Assembly (NCBI RefSeq): GCF_010015445.1
Contig: NC_053122.1
Coordinates: 38,417,731 to 38,481,730 of the forward strand
Length of the DNA: 64,000 nucleotides
Reading direction: 5' to 3'
Source of the DNA: Perca fluviatilis
Lineage: Eukaryota > Chordata > Actinopteri > Perciformes > Percidae
Shown: positions 20,786 through 35,085 of the stretch, piece after piece
Layout: every line of letters begins with the position of its first letter
How positions within the stretch are numbered: the first letter of the stretch is position 1
Notes under the pieces: model-generated
Database searches by the model: none
What the model saw: only the letters and a program-made list of their open reading frames with translations
What the model was told of the DNA's origin: nothing
Translations under genes and position numbers: made by a program

Positions 20786-23700
20786 ATGATTAACCCGCCA
20801 CTGTATGAGAATGTGTTGATTGAAGAACACCACTACTTCTTACATTGGAACAAAACATTGCCAGAAATCTTGGCATATAGTTATGTTCTTTACAAAACAT
20901 ATTAACAAGTAATTGTGGTTACAAAACAATAAAAAGGGTTGAATAGCACAGAGTGCTTTTTTTATATACTGTATTTGGCTGATAGTGAATTTGGATTCTT
21001 CCTGTACTGTAGTTGCTGTCTGTAAAATGCTTGCTGGGTTTTATTCCCTCTGGAGACCACAACATGGTCGACGTCAGCCCTTGAGGTAATCCTTCTAAGC
21101 CACTTTGGAATAAAAAAGTGCCAGCTGAATTTCTAAAACGGGAGTTAAAAAGGAAGAAAAAAATCCACCAAATGTGCAGTTACATGTCTCAAAAGCAGCA
21201 TTAAGCAGCAGACTGCTATCTTTGGAGAGACATGCCAGTCTAATGGCAACAGTATAGGGATTCATATTTAAGCTACCACAGACCTCAGTTGCTCCCACAA
21301 ATGAGGCAGCTCCGTGGGCCAGGAAGGTGCATGGGGAGCACAATGCCAGCTGATTGGTTGCACTTACTGACTCAGTATTTTGGGCAGAATATGGAGAGCC
21401 TGTGCAAAGTGGTTCTGAAGATAAAATGAAAATTAGTTGCCCACTTAGCCAGCTGTACAATTTGACTAAAACACAAATCAAGTGTAGGTATTGTGATTTT
21501 GACAGTTATTGTGAGGTCTCCACATGCAGGACAAGCAATTCTGTTCCGCCTGCTTCTGGTTTCTAAACCTGGTGCTTCTCTGTCATCCGTCAAAATGATG
21601 GAGTGATGGGGGGATTTTGACATTAGTTGTCAGGGAGCTTCAGCTTTATCCTTTTCTCTATTTATACAGTAAAGCTGTGTTTACATCAGTCTGTGCCATG
21701 TGCCATTGTGGGATAAACATGTTTTTCTATAGAGCTTGTTCTTCCTGGAGTTTGCTACCATTAATATAAGTCAATTCATTTCTTATATAGCCCTATACCA
21801 CATATTACAAATTTGCCTCAAGGGGCTTTACAATCTGTACAGCATACAACACCATCTATCCTTAGATCCTCAGTTCAGAAAAAAGGGAAGCCTTCCAAAA
21901 ATATGGGTGTAAATACCTTTACTAAATGTCTTGGGGAACACCAGGAATAACTTAACACGTTTACCAAAAACTTTGCAATAATGGGACCACAACCACAAGA
22001 AAAGGCTGTTTTTGTTTCATATTAATATTATATTATCACTTTAACTAACTTGATCACACTGTGTTTTTGTGCTCATCTCTAGCCTGTTCTTATGTTGCTT
22101 ACCATTTTTTGTGATACTGTAATTCTAAATTTTCACTGGGGAACAATAAAGTTTGTTTTTGAAATATCTCCTCTTAGTAACAGTTTTTCATGTTTGGTGC
22201 CTTTTCTTGTTCCACTTATGTGTTCCAGTTTTTTTTAATACAGAACCTACAGTAGAAAGACAAGCAACCAGAAGCTAACAGATAAAAAAAAACAGAATAA
22301 AGTAAAAGCATGAAGCTTATTCCACTGTTGCAATCATTAAAATATTGTCTAAATGTTTTTTATCGTCAAACAGACTCCATCCATCATCCAGTATTTCTAT
22401 CTAACATTACACAAACCCTAAAAGTAAAATGATGAAGCGCTCTGAGACGCAGATGCACCTCCCTGTTGCAGCAACACATGGCTGAGAAGTTTGTCAAAGT
22501 TTGCTCGTACTGTAGCTGGCTTGAATACTTTATATTCCTTGCTCTGTGTCTGTATGTGGGCGTGGAACAGCTGTGATGAGATGAGCCCCGAGTGAGAGAG
22601 CCTGCAGAATGTGTGCACAGTTTTCACCCACGCCCCCTCATGGCTTTCATTCTCTGCACGGATTGGGAAAAAAATTGTCCATCAGAACAAGTCACATAGT
22701 CTGCCACATGCACTTTTCAAGGTTTTTATGCACTAATATGGCAACCTTTTGTGAAGTTGAGCTACAACCCCTCCCATCCTGAATTACTGGGATGATTTTC
22801 CTCATGTGCCTTAATCAAATTCTGGCATTAGATATGGACAAGGGCAGGAAATCTTCTCCATCTGCAGGAAGTGAGAGATTAAAGCTAAAGAGTGAGATAC
22901 AAACAGTCTCCTTAACAGATGTGAGAGGTTGCTGAATGAGGTCTTTTGCCTCTCTCAGCCCTTTTGGTATATTTTAGTGTAAATAATGCTCATTCTTCTC
23001 AGTTTACAGGATCAGTTTAAATAGGACCAGATTAGTTAATCTTTTTTAAATTTTATGTCTCCAAATCCAAGGGGTTTTGTGTTTGAAAATTCTAATTCTT
23101 GTTAAAGATCTAGAATCAGTTGATGCTAGCTGCATCATTCTACATGTCATTTTTTTAATTTTTTGGTTTATGACCAAATAACTGTAAAAGTAACGATATT
23201 CCACTAGCCTTGGCTGCACTTTGTGTCATGAGCGAACTAGCAAATGTTAGCATACTAGCATCCTAGAATACAATGGTGAATATGGTAAACATTATACCTG
23301 CTAAATATCATCATTAAGCATTGTCATTGTGAGCATGATAGCATCCTGACATTAGCATTCAGCTAAACGCCCCGCTGTGTGTAAGTACAGAGAGACACTA
23401 GCATGGCTGCAGACCTTTTTTGTTACTAACAAGGTGTCATATTGTGAAATCTTTTCACCAGATTTCACTTAAGTTCTTGTAAAACATATTGGTGACCCAC
23501 TTTTACCATTACAAGAAAATCTGAATAAAATGATCAGAATATCCTATTGTCATGCTCTCCAGTTGTCTCACTTTGTCTCAACTATGTACAGTCTTGCCGC
23601 TTGTATGCTCTAATTTAGTTTTTCTTTATTGTGAGCTGGTATAATAATTTACTGTAAGATACAGTAGGCCTATATCATTTTGTTAGTATTCACTCCTGAC

Positions 23701-25127
23701 CCCCTTGGCTCTTTTTGTAAGCCGTGGAACATTGACTCTGCCCAATCTCACCACCCCTCGACTGGGGGAGGAAATAGGACTTTCCTCCCGCTGGCTCGGG
23801 CCACAGAGGAAATGGAACAATATACTTCAGAAATAACAAGAGGAGTTCATCGCAGCTATGGCTTTTATTGGTCCTGGCAATGTTGAAGTAGTGAGGATGG
23901 AAGAAGGAACACAGAAATACCTTTTTGTCTGGGTGCTGTGAAGAATGATCACAATCACAGGTGCATGTCTTTTACCTGAGCAGAAATCCCATTTATTTGT
24001 CAGTTCAAACTGACAGAAATAATTTTATTTTTTAAATGCACTCCCAGTTAACTAACATCTCTTTATACTGTAGCAAAGAGAGTGACTTTAGCTCAACTTA
24101 TCTGATGCATTGAACTATCTTGATTTGAAAATATCTCTTCTGAAAAACTAAAGATCTTATCAGCAAAGCAGCCTGATGTAATGAACTTATTCATACTACA
24201 AAACATAAAGAGAACAGTATCATAATCACATCAGACCGACCTGAAAGTAAAAAAAAACTGGAGGGAATGGTGTAGCTTTGTCCTATAGTGCTAAAACAGG
24301 CTATCTGCATCACTAAAAGCATCCATTACATCTGATTAGCAATGCACACTAGTGTTATGAACCTCCACAAACCTCCAAAAACTAATATGCTCATTATTTC
24401 AAACTTGCCTCATATGGCAGATATATGACACCTTATTCTTATATTTTCTGCATTAAAGGTTAATCTGTTTTGATCAAGGCAGCTGAACTGAACAACTGTG
24501 GGAATATGGCATCAAGTCTGTTGACTGCAGAAAACATCAAGTGTGAAGTATGAAGCCGACCTGGAATTATATTTTACAGCCCACAAACAAGGTGTTTAAC
24601 AGTCTGAGTTACAATCTCACATTCCTTTAGCTGTTTAACTGCTGGATTTTAATGACAGACAGAAACAGTGGTTCTTTCTTTTGGAATTTGCTTCCTTCCA
24701 TCAATGTAAGGCCATTCAATACTCTATGTTCCTGAAGTGAGTTCTTATTGAATTATGACCATCACTCGATTTAGAAGACCAAAGGAATGACTGGCCTGAA
24801 GGGATCAGACTACTATATCTAACTTGTTATCAACATTCATATCTCGTTTTGTAGATTGTCATGAATTGAAGGAACAGAGTGAGTGTTAAAGTCTAAAATT
24901 CATGAAGATAACTTTGTTATTGTCGCATGCCTCCTGAACAGAGAATCCAAAAACGGAGAAAAGTCTTGATGCATTGAAGTAACCACGTTAAACAACAGCA
25001 AAACGATATTAAAGCATCCATTTACAAACTCTCACACAACCCGTGCAGTATAATCCAAGTCTTGTTTATTCAGTTGAGTGCTCGGTACTTCCCAAACACG
25101 TGTTGTCGGTAAATCATAAATGTTGTC
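20786..25127. other. Mostly unique non-coding DNA
   Basis: No frame with protein character is seen. 21778-22000 (AATTCATTTCTTATATAGCC, CTCAAGGGGCTTTACA) resembles a common fish interspersed repeat. 22090-22170 (ACTGGGGAACAATAAAGTTT) resembles a LINE/SINE 3' tail. Stretches around 21290-21600 and 22760-22990 have balanced composition without repeats and could be conserved non-coding elements, which cannot be tested here. Confidence 0.4.
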
Positions 25128-25136
25128 AACACTTAG

Positions 25137-25137
25137 C

Positions 25138-25211
<74 letters not shown>
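25137..25211 (+). repeat. (GATA)n microsatellite with LINE/SINE-like tail
   Basis: About 18 GATA/TAGA units, followed directly by ACGTTATTGATCCCCAAGGG and GGAAATTCAAG (to about 25240). A GATA run beside TTATTGATCCCC...GGAAATTC is the usual tail of certain fish retroposons, read here in reverse orientation. A weaker match lies at 10853-10885. Confidence 0.85.
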
Positions 25212-25240
25212 CGTTATTGATCCCCAAGGGGAAATTCAAG

Positions 25241-27570
25241 CTTTTGCGTTAACATTCTCCTGCTTGCACATGCACACTACTGCGTCCAGACTTGAACGGA
25301 GGATTAGTGCGCATGTGCAAGTTTCTTAGACAAGTAGCAGAAGTGTGCGACAATGCATGCGTTTGGGCAACACGTAGTAAACCTTGTGAAATGGAACTAG
25401 TTAAGTTTAGGCAACATAAAAATAGTTAGGGCTAGTAAAACATCAGGAATCGGCTTAAAATGAGTCATGTAAAACTATTCAAATAAAGATGTAACGTGAA
25501 GTCAGAGTTGTCATTGCGCCACAGGCTAAAACTTAATTTCAAAATAACAGCTGACTTTTGGTTTCACACAGGACTTTTGTTTGACCCATCCATAACAGCA
25601 GACGACTGGATAACGAGACTTGGATTACAAAGTTGTGTAAGAGTTTGTAAATGGATGTTTTGATATAGTTTTGCTATTGTTTAAGGTGGACACCTATTCC
25701 TTCAAAGGATCAAGACTTTTCTCAGTTTTTATGTTTCTACGTTCACAAGGACTTCATGAATTCAAGTCAACACTGTAAGTAATTGGTATACCAGTTTTTG
25801 AAGGGTCAAGTAATCCTTTAAAAGGCTCAGATGGTCCACTATTTACAGGACTTTCAAAGCCAATCCACATGAGAAAAATGTCAATATTGGTTGTTTGTTC
25901 AAATGCCTAAATCATCTATGCTTCTTTCCTGATTCACCATGTGAATAATTCGTCCTTCAGAAGCAAAACTGCAAGTTATTTCCTACTCAACTAAAAGTAG
26001 TCAAGTTTAAATGTATTGAGTCTAAAAAATACTATACAGGGTTCAGTACTTTCCCACAAGAATTTTGTGAGGGCAGCATTAGTCAGGGAAGGGAAGACTT
26101 TCATGTGACATTAATAAATTAAATGTAATAATCCAAAAACTTAATTCCAAGGACTGATTCATTAATTAAATATTATTTATTTGGTTGGGTGCGTAAACTG
26201 TAACATCATGAGCTCATTTTTAAAAACCCTAGCTACAGCAGAGCTGCCCAGCCTAGCCATTGGGAGCAACTGTTCAAGGACACTTCAACAAGTGGACAGG
26301 AAAAGCTGCGGACCGAACCACCAACCCTGCCAATAATGGACAACCAGCTCTCCCTTATGAGCCAACGCTGGCCCAAGGCTGACCCTAATTGAACAAAGGC
26401 ACTGGGTTGGTCAAAAGAGGAGGAAGCTATTGCATTAACTGTGTTGCACCCTCCACTTTTATACTGTATATCTCTGCTCCGCTGGGGTGAACACTGCTCT
26501 ACAAAGGCTATTAGTCATGTTTTGCAGTCAGCTGTAGTGAAATATACTGAATAAACTGTAAACAGTTTGTGACCAAGAGCACAAGAAGTCACTATGTTCA
26601 GCCTATGTCACCAAGGTTCAAGCAGCACCTATTTCAAGAAGGAGCGCAATTTAATTGGTAAATCCGGAAATGGTAATCGTTTTTGTAATTTTGTATTTCA
26701 ATAAAGATGATAGAATCCTGTTTCTTTTACCACGTTCATGTCTCATCCTTTCCTTACTTCCTATTTTCTTCACTACGTGCTATCTAATAAAGTTGAAATT
26801 ACTAAAATAATCTATCAAACTGAAGGCCAACAGGTACTGTAGCTCATCCTAGAAATGTCCTATACTCCTACTATATAAAGCTCTTCATGCAGGCTACACA
26901 CTGTACTAAAATGCTGGATAAACTGGCTCCACATCACTATTCTCAGTGGGTACCCTCCTTCAAAATGCCATATTCTTGCAAATTACATGAACAAATTGTG
27001 ACTGACCACGGCGGGGGCGTCAGTTTAGACAGCCAATCAAAACAACTCTACATGAAGTCAAAACCACCAGGCTGATTCTCTCACACACCCGGTCGCAACG
27101 CTTGAACAGACATTTAAACAGCGTGCCTGCCACTGTGTCCTCTCTCTGATGTATTGGCATTGTAAAAGGACCTTGTAATATTTTTTTCCAAAGTTGAACA
27201 TTGGAGCTCCCCAGTGCACCACGGCTGGGTGCCCTTCGTCCCAGCCCGAGCTCAGGAGTCTTTTTATATTAATAATGCTGCAAAGCCAAAGAAATTTGCT
27301 GAAAATGAAAAATGAAATTGGTGGGTTTTGTATGTGTGTGGTGAGCATTTAAAGAGTGGGTGAGCACACCTCATGGGAAGAGAGTAGGTGAGCCTTCAGG
27401 AAGCAGTGGGCCATGCAACGTCCTCCCTCTGTCTGCTCCGCAGCAAATTCTCCTTTTGGATGCTTCAATGAAGAGATAAGAATTTGGAAAAAGAAAGAAC
27501 AGTACACTACAATATTAGTAACAGAGAAGATGTTAATGCTCGAGGCTTTTGGGTTCCATTCGGTTCCAAG
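25241..27570. other. Unique non-coding DNA
   Basis: Only short, featureless frames occur. No tandem or terminal inverted repeats were recognised. Confidence 0.4.
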
Positions 27571-29299
27571 TAGTCTATATCTTAGAGACCAGATTTCCCG
27601 GAGCTAAAACCGGGACACTTTGCACGTGACTGTATAGTGCCAGCCCAGGTCAGACATATACACAGACAGTAACTTCATTATTTTGATCGTAGGCTCCTCA
27701 TCTAATAATAACAGTGTTTTTTCCTGTAAAATTAACAAAATTGCAGCAACAGCCTTTTTCAGTTTAGTGTGAGATTTATGTTGAGATTTTTTCTAAAAAA
27801 GATTCTTTGAAGTGTTATTTATTCCAATAACACCAAAATAATTAAAATGATTTATTGAAAATTTTGAGCATAACCACTTCATTTCCTGCATTCTGGTGAA
27901 TTTTTATGCACATATTTCTACCTTTTTCTGAATCAATGTATACTGCAACCTGCAAATATCTGTAGCCTAGGCATCATTTACTCCTCCCTCCTGTTTGGCG
28001 TCTTTTGGTGAGGAAGTAACCTCCTTAAATGTGCATATGACAATTATTCACCTCAATGATACATTAATTCATTTTAATAATAGACCCCTGGACTGTAATA
28101 TTTCAGATGTGTTTGAGCAAGATTTCTGCTCATGTCCAAAACTTTGTGCACATTCAAAGTACAGTATATCTGTGTTCTCTGTGATTTGGAGGAGACGATG
28201 TGTCATGACATTTTGAGAAAAATAAAGTTAGGTTAGTAGGCTATTACAAGAATAAAGTCACTATATTTCAGAAACTAATCTATACCTGCACCATACAGTC
28301 TGCTGTGCATTACATGATTGCTCTGCTGATACGGTAGATCTCAGACCTCCTGACAGACTCAGAGCCCCGTTTGGGTCGCTGAATGAGACAAATAGTTTAG
28401 CTAGAGAAGAACTGAACGCTGCTCTACATCGGAGGTGGAAAACGGAAACTACAGAAATACACGGAGCACAAACGCAACACATCTACCGCAGCATGCCCAC
28501 AGCTGAGCACGTCCATAAACCTGAAGCTGCGCTGCATTATACAGAGAGTGGACACAAGCAGGTCTGCTTCAGAGCTCCGTATGTCTGAGTCTGAACCGTA
28601 GACTGGAAAAGTCATGTCACAAGAACTTCAAACTAAATCATTAGTATTGCGCTCCTAAACTTTGTGTTGATGGCATCAATGTATTACACTGATTTGGCTA
28701 GGATTCCTCCCAAAACTTCACCCGGCTTTCCTCACGGAGAGACGGTTGCTAGGTGATAGCAACAAATACAGCATGGTCGGACCCCGAACGTAGCTGTCCG
28801 TTTTATTCGCCTCGGAAAAATAAACTGGACAAAGTTACATTCGGGGCTACACTCAAAAAATTCGGGGCTGAAGACCCGGCAAAATCGGCTGACGCCGCTC
28901 CTGGTGTAAACTGGGACATTTTAGCGTCCCGACAGGCTTTTGTCGGGACTCGGGACAAACAATTTAAAATCGGGACTGTCCCGGTCAAACCGGGACGTCT
29001 GGTCACCCTACTATATCTACGACGATTCATTTAGGGGATTGCTCTGGTGGCGCCGGAAGATCCGCCAGATGTCCCTTACCTTCCTCTTTCTTTGTGTTGG
29101 CGTTCTAACCTCTGGTGGATTTGTGAGGACTATGGTTAACTGCTCCTCAGATCTCTGCAGGGTAAATCCAGACAACTAGCTAGACTATCTGTCCAATCGG
29201 AGTTTTCTGTTGCACGACTAAAACTACTAAAACAAGCTATTTTGCAGAGGCACTGTTTCTCCGTTTCTTCTGTTAGCGCCGCCCAAAACGATCGTGATC
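27571..29299 (+). repeat. Repeat A copy split by a hAT-like element
   Basis: The first 12 bp of the repeat (TAGTCTATATCT) lie at 27571-27582. The rest resumes at 29019 (after the CTATATCT duplication at 29011-29018) and runs to about 29299, where it stops at CGATCGTGATC. The right quarter of the repeat is missing. The interruption is the element at 27583-29010. Confidence 0.8.
27583..29010. mobile_element. 1.4-kb hAT-like element with perfect 8-bp duplication
   Basis: It is flanked by CTATATCT at 27575-27582 and 29011-29018. The ends TAGAGACCAGAT and TCTGGTCACCCTA form an imperfect inverted repeat that continues inward (ACCGGGACA on the left, TGTCCCGGTCAAACCGGGAC on the right). Frames at 28753-29034 and 28803-29030 run through the right terminus and are not genes. 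No transposase is recognisable, so it is non-autonomous. Confidence 0.85.
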
Positions 29300-30332
29300 A
29301 GGTGTAGCTATGCTCGGGTCTACTTCAAACCTGGTCTGAAGGTCTTCTTTCAGGTTGCCTTTCAGATGGTTAATTTCTGTAATTTATGCCTGTCAGTTTC
29401 AGGTAGTTTCCATTGGTTAGTTTTGGGTCAGGTCTTCTGGTCACGAAAATGTCGCCCATTCAGTTCAGTGGAGTTGCTTGCCTGGCGCACATGCCAAAAA
29501 AGTCTCTCAGCTTCCGTTTTTCCTTCAGTGATATGAGACTCATTGAATATGTGCAGTAGTGTTTCCACCGCTGACACTGCATGCAAGTTTCCGCTCGGTC
29601 CAGAGACTTTACATTGTGGTGACGTCAAAGGTTTTATTAACTGCTTTTCATGACAAAATATATAAAAAGTCCATGAATTAAAAATTCTGAATGGAAAGAG
29701 TCATAACCAACTTTGTTCGCAGTTCGATGTGTCCTGGCAGCAGTTTTACAGCCGTCTCTTTTACTCTGGAGGCATATGGGGAAAATCCTTTCAGGTATTT
29801 TAACTGCAATTCCGCAAATGGCCACTGGACAAATTGGCGGATAGGCTGAGCGCTGTTCCTGTGGGGGCTGGGTCAATGCTGAATTTAAATCTAAATTGAA
29901 TGAGTTCAATTGAAAGATATTAAAATATTTACCAAAATAAAAATGTTTCCAATTTTGGCTGACGTGTGTTCTCTTGGCAGATGAGCAGATTCAGTCTGAA
30001 TCAGGATGGATCTCTTGGCTCTGCGACACTCCTGAGAATCATTCAGGACTCATAACCGCCTGCTGACATACTGCCCAATTACTCGGTAATATCCAGGTAC
30101 CGGCTGTGTGTACGTGTGTCAGAAAGTAACTAAGTAAGGGTGTGAGTGATGGATAAAGCTGCAGGAATGACATACATGTCGGCAAGTATGTGTGGACAAA
30201 TGTGTATGTGTACACAGTGTGTGCACCATGTGTGAGCATGTCTGTCTCTACGTGTAGGCGCAACTGTGATGGATCAAGCTATCCCTGGAATGACATTCTT
30301 GTGGGTGAGTCTGCCTGTCTGTGCCTGTGTCT

Positions 30333-30378
<46 letters not shown>

Positions 30379-32110
30379 ATATCTGTATATATATGTGAAT
30401 TTATTGTATATGTGAGTGTGTGTGTGTGGGAGAATGTGTGTGTGCATGATGGATCAACCTCTCTCCACAGAGGCACGATGACAGAGAGGAGCTGAAGACG
30501 GTGAAAATGGGAGAATGTTTTGGTGCTGTGACCAGAGTTCTGATGTGTTTTGGATCCTGAAATAGGAGAGCAGAGAAAGAAAACACACTTAATACTACTG
30601 TTTCTACTCATAGATAGATACCAGTGATTATACATTATATTCTTTTACAATTTGCTGACTTATTTTAGACAGGTAGGTTTGGTCAGGTGCAAAGAATCCC
30701 AGAAAAACGGCATATGAAGCAAATTTCTGGGACAAGATGTGGCAGAAACATATAAATATTCATTACACATTAAATTACATGTCAAAAGGAAAAAGGAAAA
30801 ATCGTTTTATTATTCATCCAAAAGGCAACCTGTTAGCATCCTAAATCACAAACAGTGTCTGCAGCGGAGTAAAGTATCCCTTCCCCTAAGAACCTGTAGA
30901 TTCCTTTTATTTGCCCAAATACAATTCAGGTTTAAGTAGGGTCACTGCAATGGGGGAATATTTAAATGCACTGAAAGAGACAATAGGGGACTGAAGAGTA
31001 AATAAGAAAATGTTCCCTTTGGTAAGCTCTCATCCTACCGGGTCAGAAATTGAGTATGATGATTCCAGCTCCTGGTCTCTTTTATACCCATAAGACCTTG
31101 CATATCCAAGATTCCTGTTACACAACCTTATTGATGTTTGATTCCTCAAAATGGAAGGGGTTGTATCTGAAACTTTTAAAAAGGTCAAATAAAATCTAAA
31201 ATAGTTTTCCATCTCGCTCTCAAACTGATCTGGCTTGTGTGGCCAGCCGGCCCTGACACAGACCAGATGCTGTAAAAAATAAAAGCACAGAGATGGATGA
31301 ACATATGCAGGCTTTCTATCTATCCCTCCCCAGGGCGAATAAATGGGAGGCATCCCATCCGGAGATTTTCCTCGGGCAGTAAAACACTCTTACACGAAGG
31401 AGCCCCACCAGGCCACAGCTGCTGTCATTACAGAACATGAGCTAATTGATTGGAGGGCGCGCCCGCTGGTTGGGGTGGGAAGGGGTTGTTGAGAGATCAG
31501 GAATAAGTGAGGAATGGAGGGGGAGACGGGGGAGGTGCGGAGGGGTTGGGGTAAAGTAGAGGACGAGGGAGGTGAAGTAGTAGAGTGGACGTGAAAAAAG
31601 AGCAGAAGAGGGATGATATGGTGTGTGTTTTTGTGTGTGTGTCGTACGTGGGAGTGAGAAGTGAGGACGTTACTGATCAGCCATTACTCAAGTCATGGAG
31701 CGATCCCAGACTGCTGCATTAGTCCTTACAATGGGACTGGGCGTAGGTGTGCAAACAAGGAATACGTCATGCGTCGCAGATGTATGTGCGCTCTGAACGA
31801 TGCACGTCATTATTTGTAGCCGAATGTCAATTGACCCCAAGCACTTAAAGTAACTGAGAGTTGATGTTGGGTGTGGGTCGGAGTGGGGTTGGGGGTGGGG
31901 GCCAAATAAATCAAGGCCAAACAAACATTGGACAGAGCACTAAAGAGCCGTGAAGATATTGTACGGAAAGAATACAAATGACTTCAACGTGCAAATGAAA
32001 GTGGTGATGATCTGCATGGTCGTTCTTTCTCATTTGCTTTGTCTCAATCACTGGTGCCTATTCACTATAATGTTTTTAGATACTTTATATTATGGACACT
32101 GACATGTGTC
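29300..32110. other. Non-coding sequence with a GT microsatellite
   Basis: A TG run lies at about 30335-30377 with further TG-rich sequence to 30450. Frames here are short or are translations of the microsatellite. No domain is recognised, including in the 107-codon minus-strand frame at 31030-31353. Confidence 0.45.
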
Positions 32111-32489
32111 CGTACCTTCCTCTGTCTCTGTGTTGGCGTTCTAACCTCCGGTGGATTTGTGAGGACTATGGTTAACTGCTCCTCAGATCTCTGCAGGGTA
32201 AATCCAGACAGCTAGCTAGACTATCTGTCCAATAGGAGTTTTCTGTTCCACGACTAAAACTACTTTTGAACGTCCACATGTTCCACCAAAACAAGTTCCT
32301 TCCTGAGACTATTTAGCAGAGGCACCGTGGCTCTGTCCGGCGCTTAGCACCGCCCAAGACGATTGTGATTGGTTTAAAGAAATGCCAATAAACCAGAGCA
32401 CGTTGTTCTCCTATCCAGGAAGGATGGGTGGACTCACCAGACCCTCCTCCGCAGCGCTGTGGAGGAAGGTCTGGCAATGCGAGACTAGC
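32111..32489 (+). repeat. Repeat A, near full-length copy
   Basis: The best plus-strand copy of repeat A. It opens near TACCTTCCTCTGTCTCTG and passes CTAACCTCCGGTGGATTTGT, CTCCTCAGATCTCTGCAGGG, GCTAGCTAGACTATCTGTCC and CCAAAACAAGTTCCTTCC. It ends GGCAATGCGAGACTAGC. Other copies add about 60 bp at the front starting TAGTCTATAT. No coding capacity, poly(A) or polymerase III boxes are seen. The ends TAGTCT... and ...AGACTA are weakly inverted, so a MITE is more likely than a SINE. Confidence 0.85.
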
Positions 32490-34207
32490 ATTAAAGTATT
32501 TTTAGTCAATCCATGACATGGATGCAAATGAAAACCACTGTGCTTTTTAATTTATTAATCCAACATTAAAAAAAAAATCTTAATTTTACAGAGTTACTAT
32601 AATACTTTATTTCTGTTTTTAAATCAAAATGAAACTGACTAACCCTGACCCTGGACATGTCAGCATTTACATTGGCTTTTCATAAGGGTCTGACAGGCTT
32701 CAATAGACATTTGTTTAAATTGAAATGTCCCACGTTATAACTTTAATGTATGGGCTGGTTTTCAGCACTGGCAAATATTAATTGATAGATAAATGACAAA
32801 TTCATTATTTTAACCTACTTTGTTGTGATAGTTGCTGAGGTTCTTTTTCATTCCAGAGTTTGTTTTTGTCCTACTCAGGTATATATTTGCCTTCCTAAAA
32901 AAATAAAGATGACAGCTTTGCATCTTCAGCCAGCTGTGTAATTATGGAGGAGTAAATGACAGCCATGCTGCTGGTATGCACAAGAAAATGTCAGCGATGC
33001 AGATGCCATGAAAGCCAGCACTTTGTTTATCAAGGGTGAGGTACACATGGAAATGTGTGTGCATGCTCATTCTTTCTGTGTGTGTGCATGCTCATTCTTT
33101 CTGTGTGCATGCACTAATGTGTGTGCATGCCCAGGTTTAGATGTATTTGTGTGTGTACTCATGTGTGTAAGCATGTCCTTACATGTGAATGGATCTTACT
33201 ACAGCGCATACCTCTGCAGAGCCTTCCTCCTCTGCAAGTACCTGCCTGTTTTTGTTTTTCTGTTTCATGGGGCCAGCCCCTGACTCAATGCAGCCTTTCT
33301 ACCTCACTGTGAACGCTGCTGCCATGCAGGTTGAAACAAAACACACACCTGTAACGCAAAATAACCGCCCACACTCGCCTTTGAACTTGTTAAGCAATTG
33401 AATGTTACAGCAATGCGTGGGTGGCAGGGTAGCAAACCGAGCTATTCACCAGACACAAACATGTCTGGAACTTGTGAAGCCCTGGTTGGAGTGTAGCTGG
33501 TTAATAGGTAACACTCAACATACAGTGTGTTATTGTGCTTTCAGCTTTGGTCTAATGCTGGTAAGACTTCTTAATAGAGTAGTCAAAGGTGGAGGCCACT
33601 GGATCTTAAAAATAAAATGATTCATTCTGTTTTGCAAAGGAAATCTGATCTCATTATGCTGTGGTTTTACATGTGTGGCCCATACTTTGTGAAAAGGCAC
33701 TGTTTTATGAAAGGTTGAAGGTCACCTGATGGTCACAAATTTACAAACAGGTTCATACATGTTGATCTTAAGAAAATAATGCTTTATTCAAGATGTGGAA
33801 TAGTTGTAGGATAATGTACAATAGTGCAGCAGGTGTGAATAAAACCAACCCTCTCTGCCTAGATGGGCTGATACCTGCAATCAATACACAGTCATCAACC
33901 TTCTATCCACACACAGATTATTGAGTTGATGCTGTAATATTTGTTATCAGAGAGTCAAAGGACTCGATCACAAGTTCTTTTGATACACTTTGAGTTAAAG
34001 TAGTGATACTACAATGCAAATATACTCCTTTACCAACACATTCTCTTACTCAAACGCCATTATAGGTCGATTTCCAAAGACCCCTAAAACGACACATACG
34101 GCCGTTTTATTTCCTGCCGCATGGGGGCTGTTTAATCATGTGAAGGTTCTATTCAACGTAACGTGCACAGTTTTAAACATGGTGTAAATGTTGTGAAAAG
34201 GAACTAG
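32490..34207. other. Non-coding sequence
   Basis: A TG/TGCATG-rich stretch lies at 33050-33175. 32900-33010 is repeat-free and could be a conserved non-coding element. The frames at 33008-33401 overlap the TG-rich stretch and show no domain. Confidence 0.4.
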
Positions 34208-34700
34208 TTAAAGTAGCTATAAGGAACTTTTAAATGTTTCTGAGACTGTGTAATGTTCCATCTGATGATTATAAATGAGCTGTAACAGCAAATGAGACTT
34301 ACAGTGAAAAGAACGCTATTTTTATATAGTTTTTATTAAGGCCTTTGCCAATTTTTCCCGCAAAGGCAGGGAGACGCTACAGTAACACATTCTGACGGGT
34401 CACAGATTTCAGCGTGACACCGGTAAAGCCTGTGTTTGAGTATCCAGGTAAAAGGTAGCAGGAGATTTCTTTATATAGGCCTAATTGTATTTTTACATTA
34501 TTTTAGAAGTTATCTGTTGTAGTTATGGCTGATACTGGGGCAAACGAAAAACATCTAAAAGCTAAAAAGGAAAGTGACGGACGTTGGTCAGGCTTTCAAC
34601 AGATGGCGACAATTCCGTGATTGTAAATGATTAAAAACCAACCTTAAATTGTCCCTCTTCCTCCTAGACAGGTATGTACTATGTCTATTTCATTCATAAA
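34208..34700 (+). repeat. Possible left part of another TTAA element
   Basis: TTAA at 34208-34211 is followed by AGTAGCTATAAGGAACTTTT, in the style of the other TTAA elements here. No matching right terminus is found before the repeat A copy at 34942, so the assignment is tentative. Confidence 0.4.
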
Positions 34701-34941
34701 ATAACTTCGTCAATAGCCTAGATTAAATCACGTCCTCCTTCCATTTAGCGCAGACATTTTATTCCTTTTAGTCCGTGTTTGTGATGGCCTACTATGTGCT
34801 TTTCCCTTGTCCCCATATACTTTTGCAAGCACATTACATTACATTTTGAACAAAAATTAACACTTGCAAAAAATAATTGCTTGAGAAAACAAAAAACTAT
34901 TCCGTTAAATCCTAAGTAGCAGGAAACACAAATCTACAGCT

Positions 34942-35085
34942 CTAGCTAGCTGTCTGGATTTACCCTGCAGAGATCTGAGGAGCAGTTAACCATAGTCCTC
35001 ACAAATCCACCGGAGGTTAGAACGCCAACACAAAGGAAGCCCAAGGTAACGGAGCAATCCCGGAAGTGGAACGTCTTATAGACTA
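34942..35085 (-). repeat. Repeat A copy, truncated
   Basis: An inverted copy from CTAGCTAGCTGTCTGG through CCTGCAGAGATCTGAGG and CCACCGGAGGTTAG to the terminal CGTCTTATAGACTA. The other half of the repeat is absent. Confidence 0.85.

Noticed and set aside
28753..29034. Overlapping 93- and 75-codon frames on both strands
   Set aside because: Both cross the terminus and duplication of the hAT-like element at 27583-29010.
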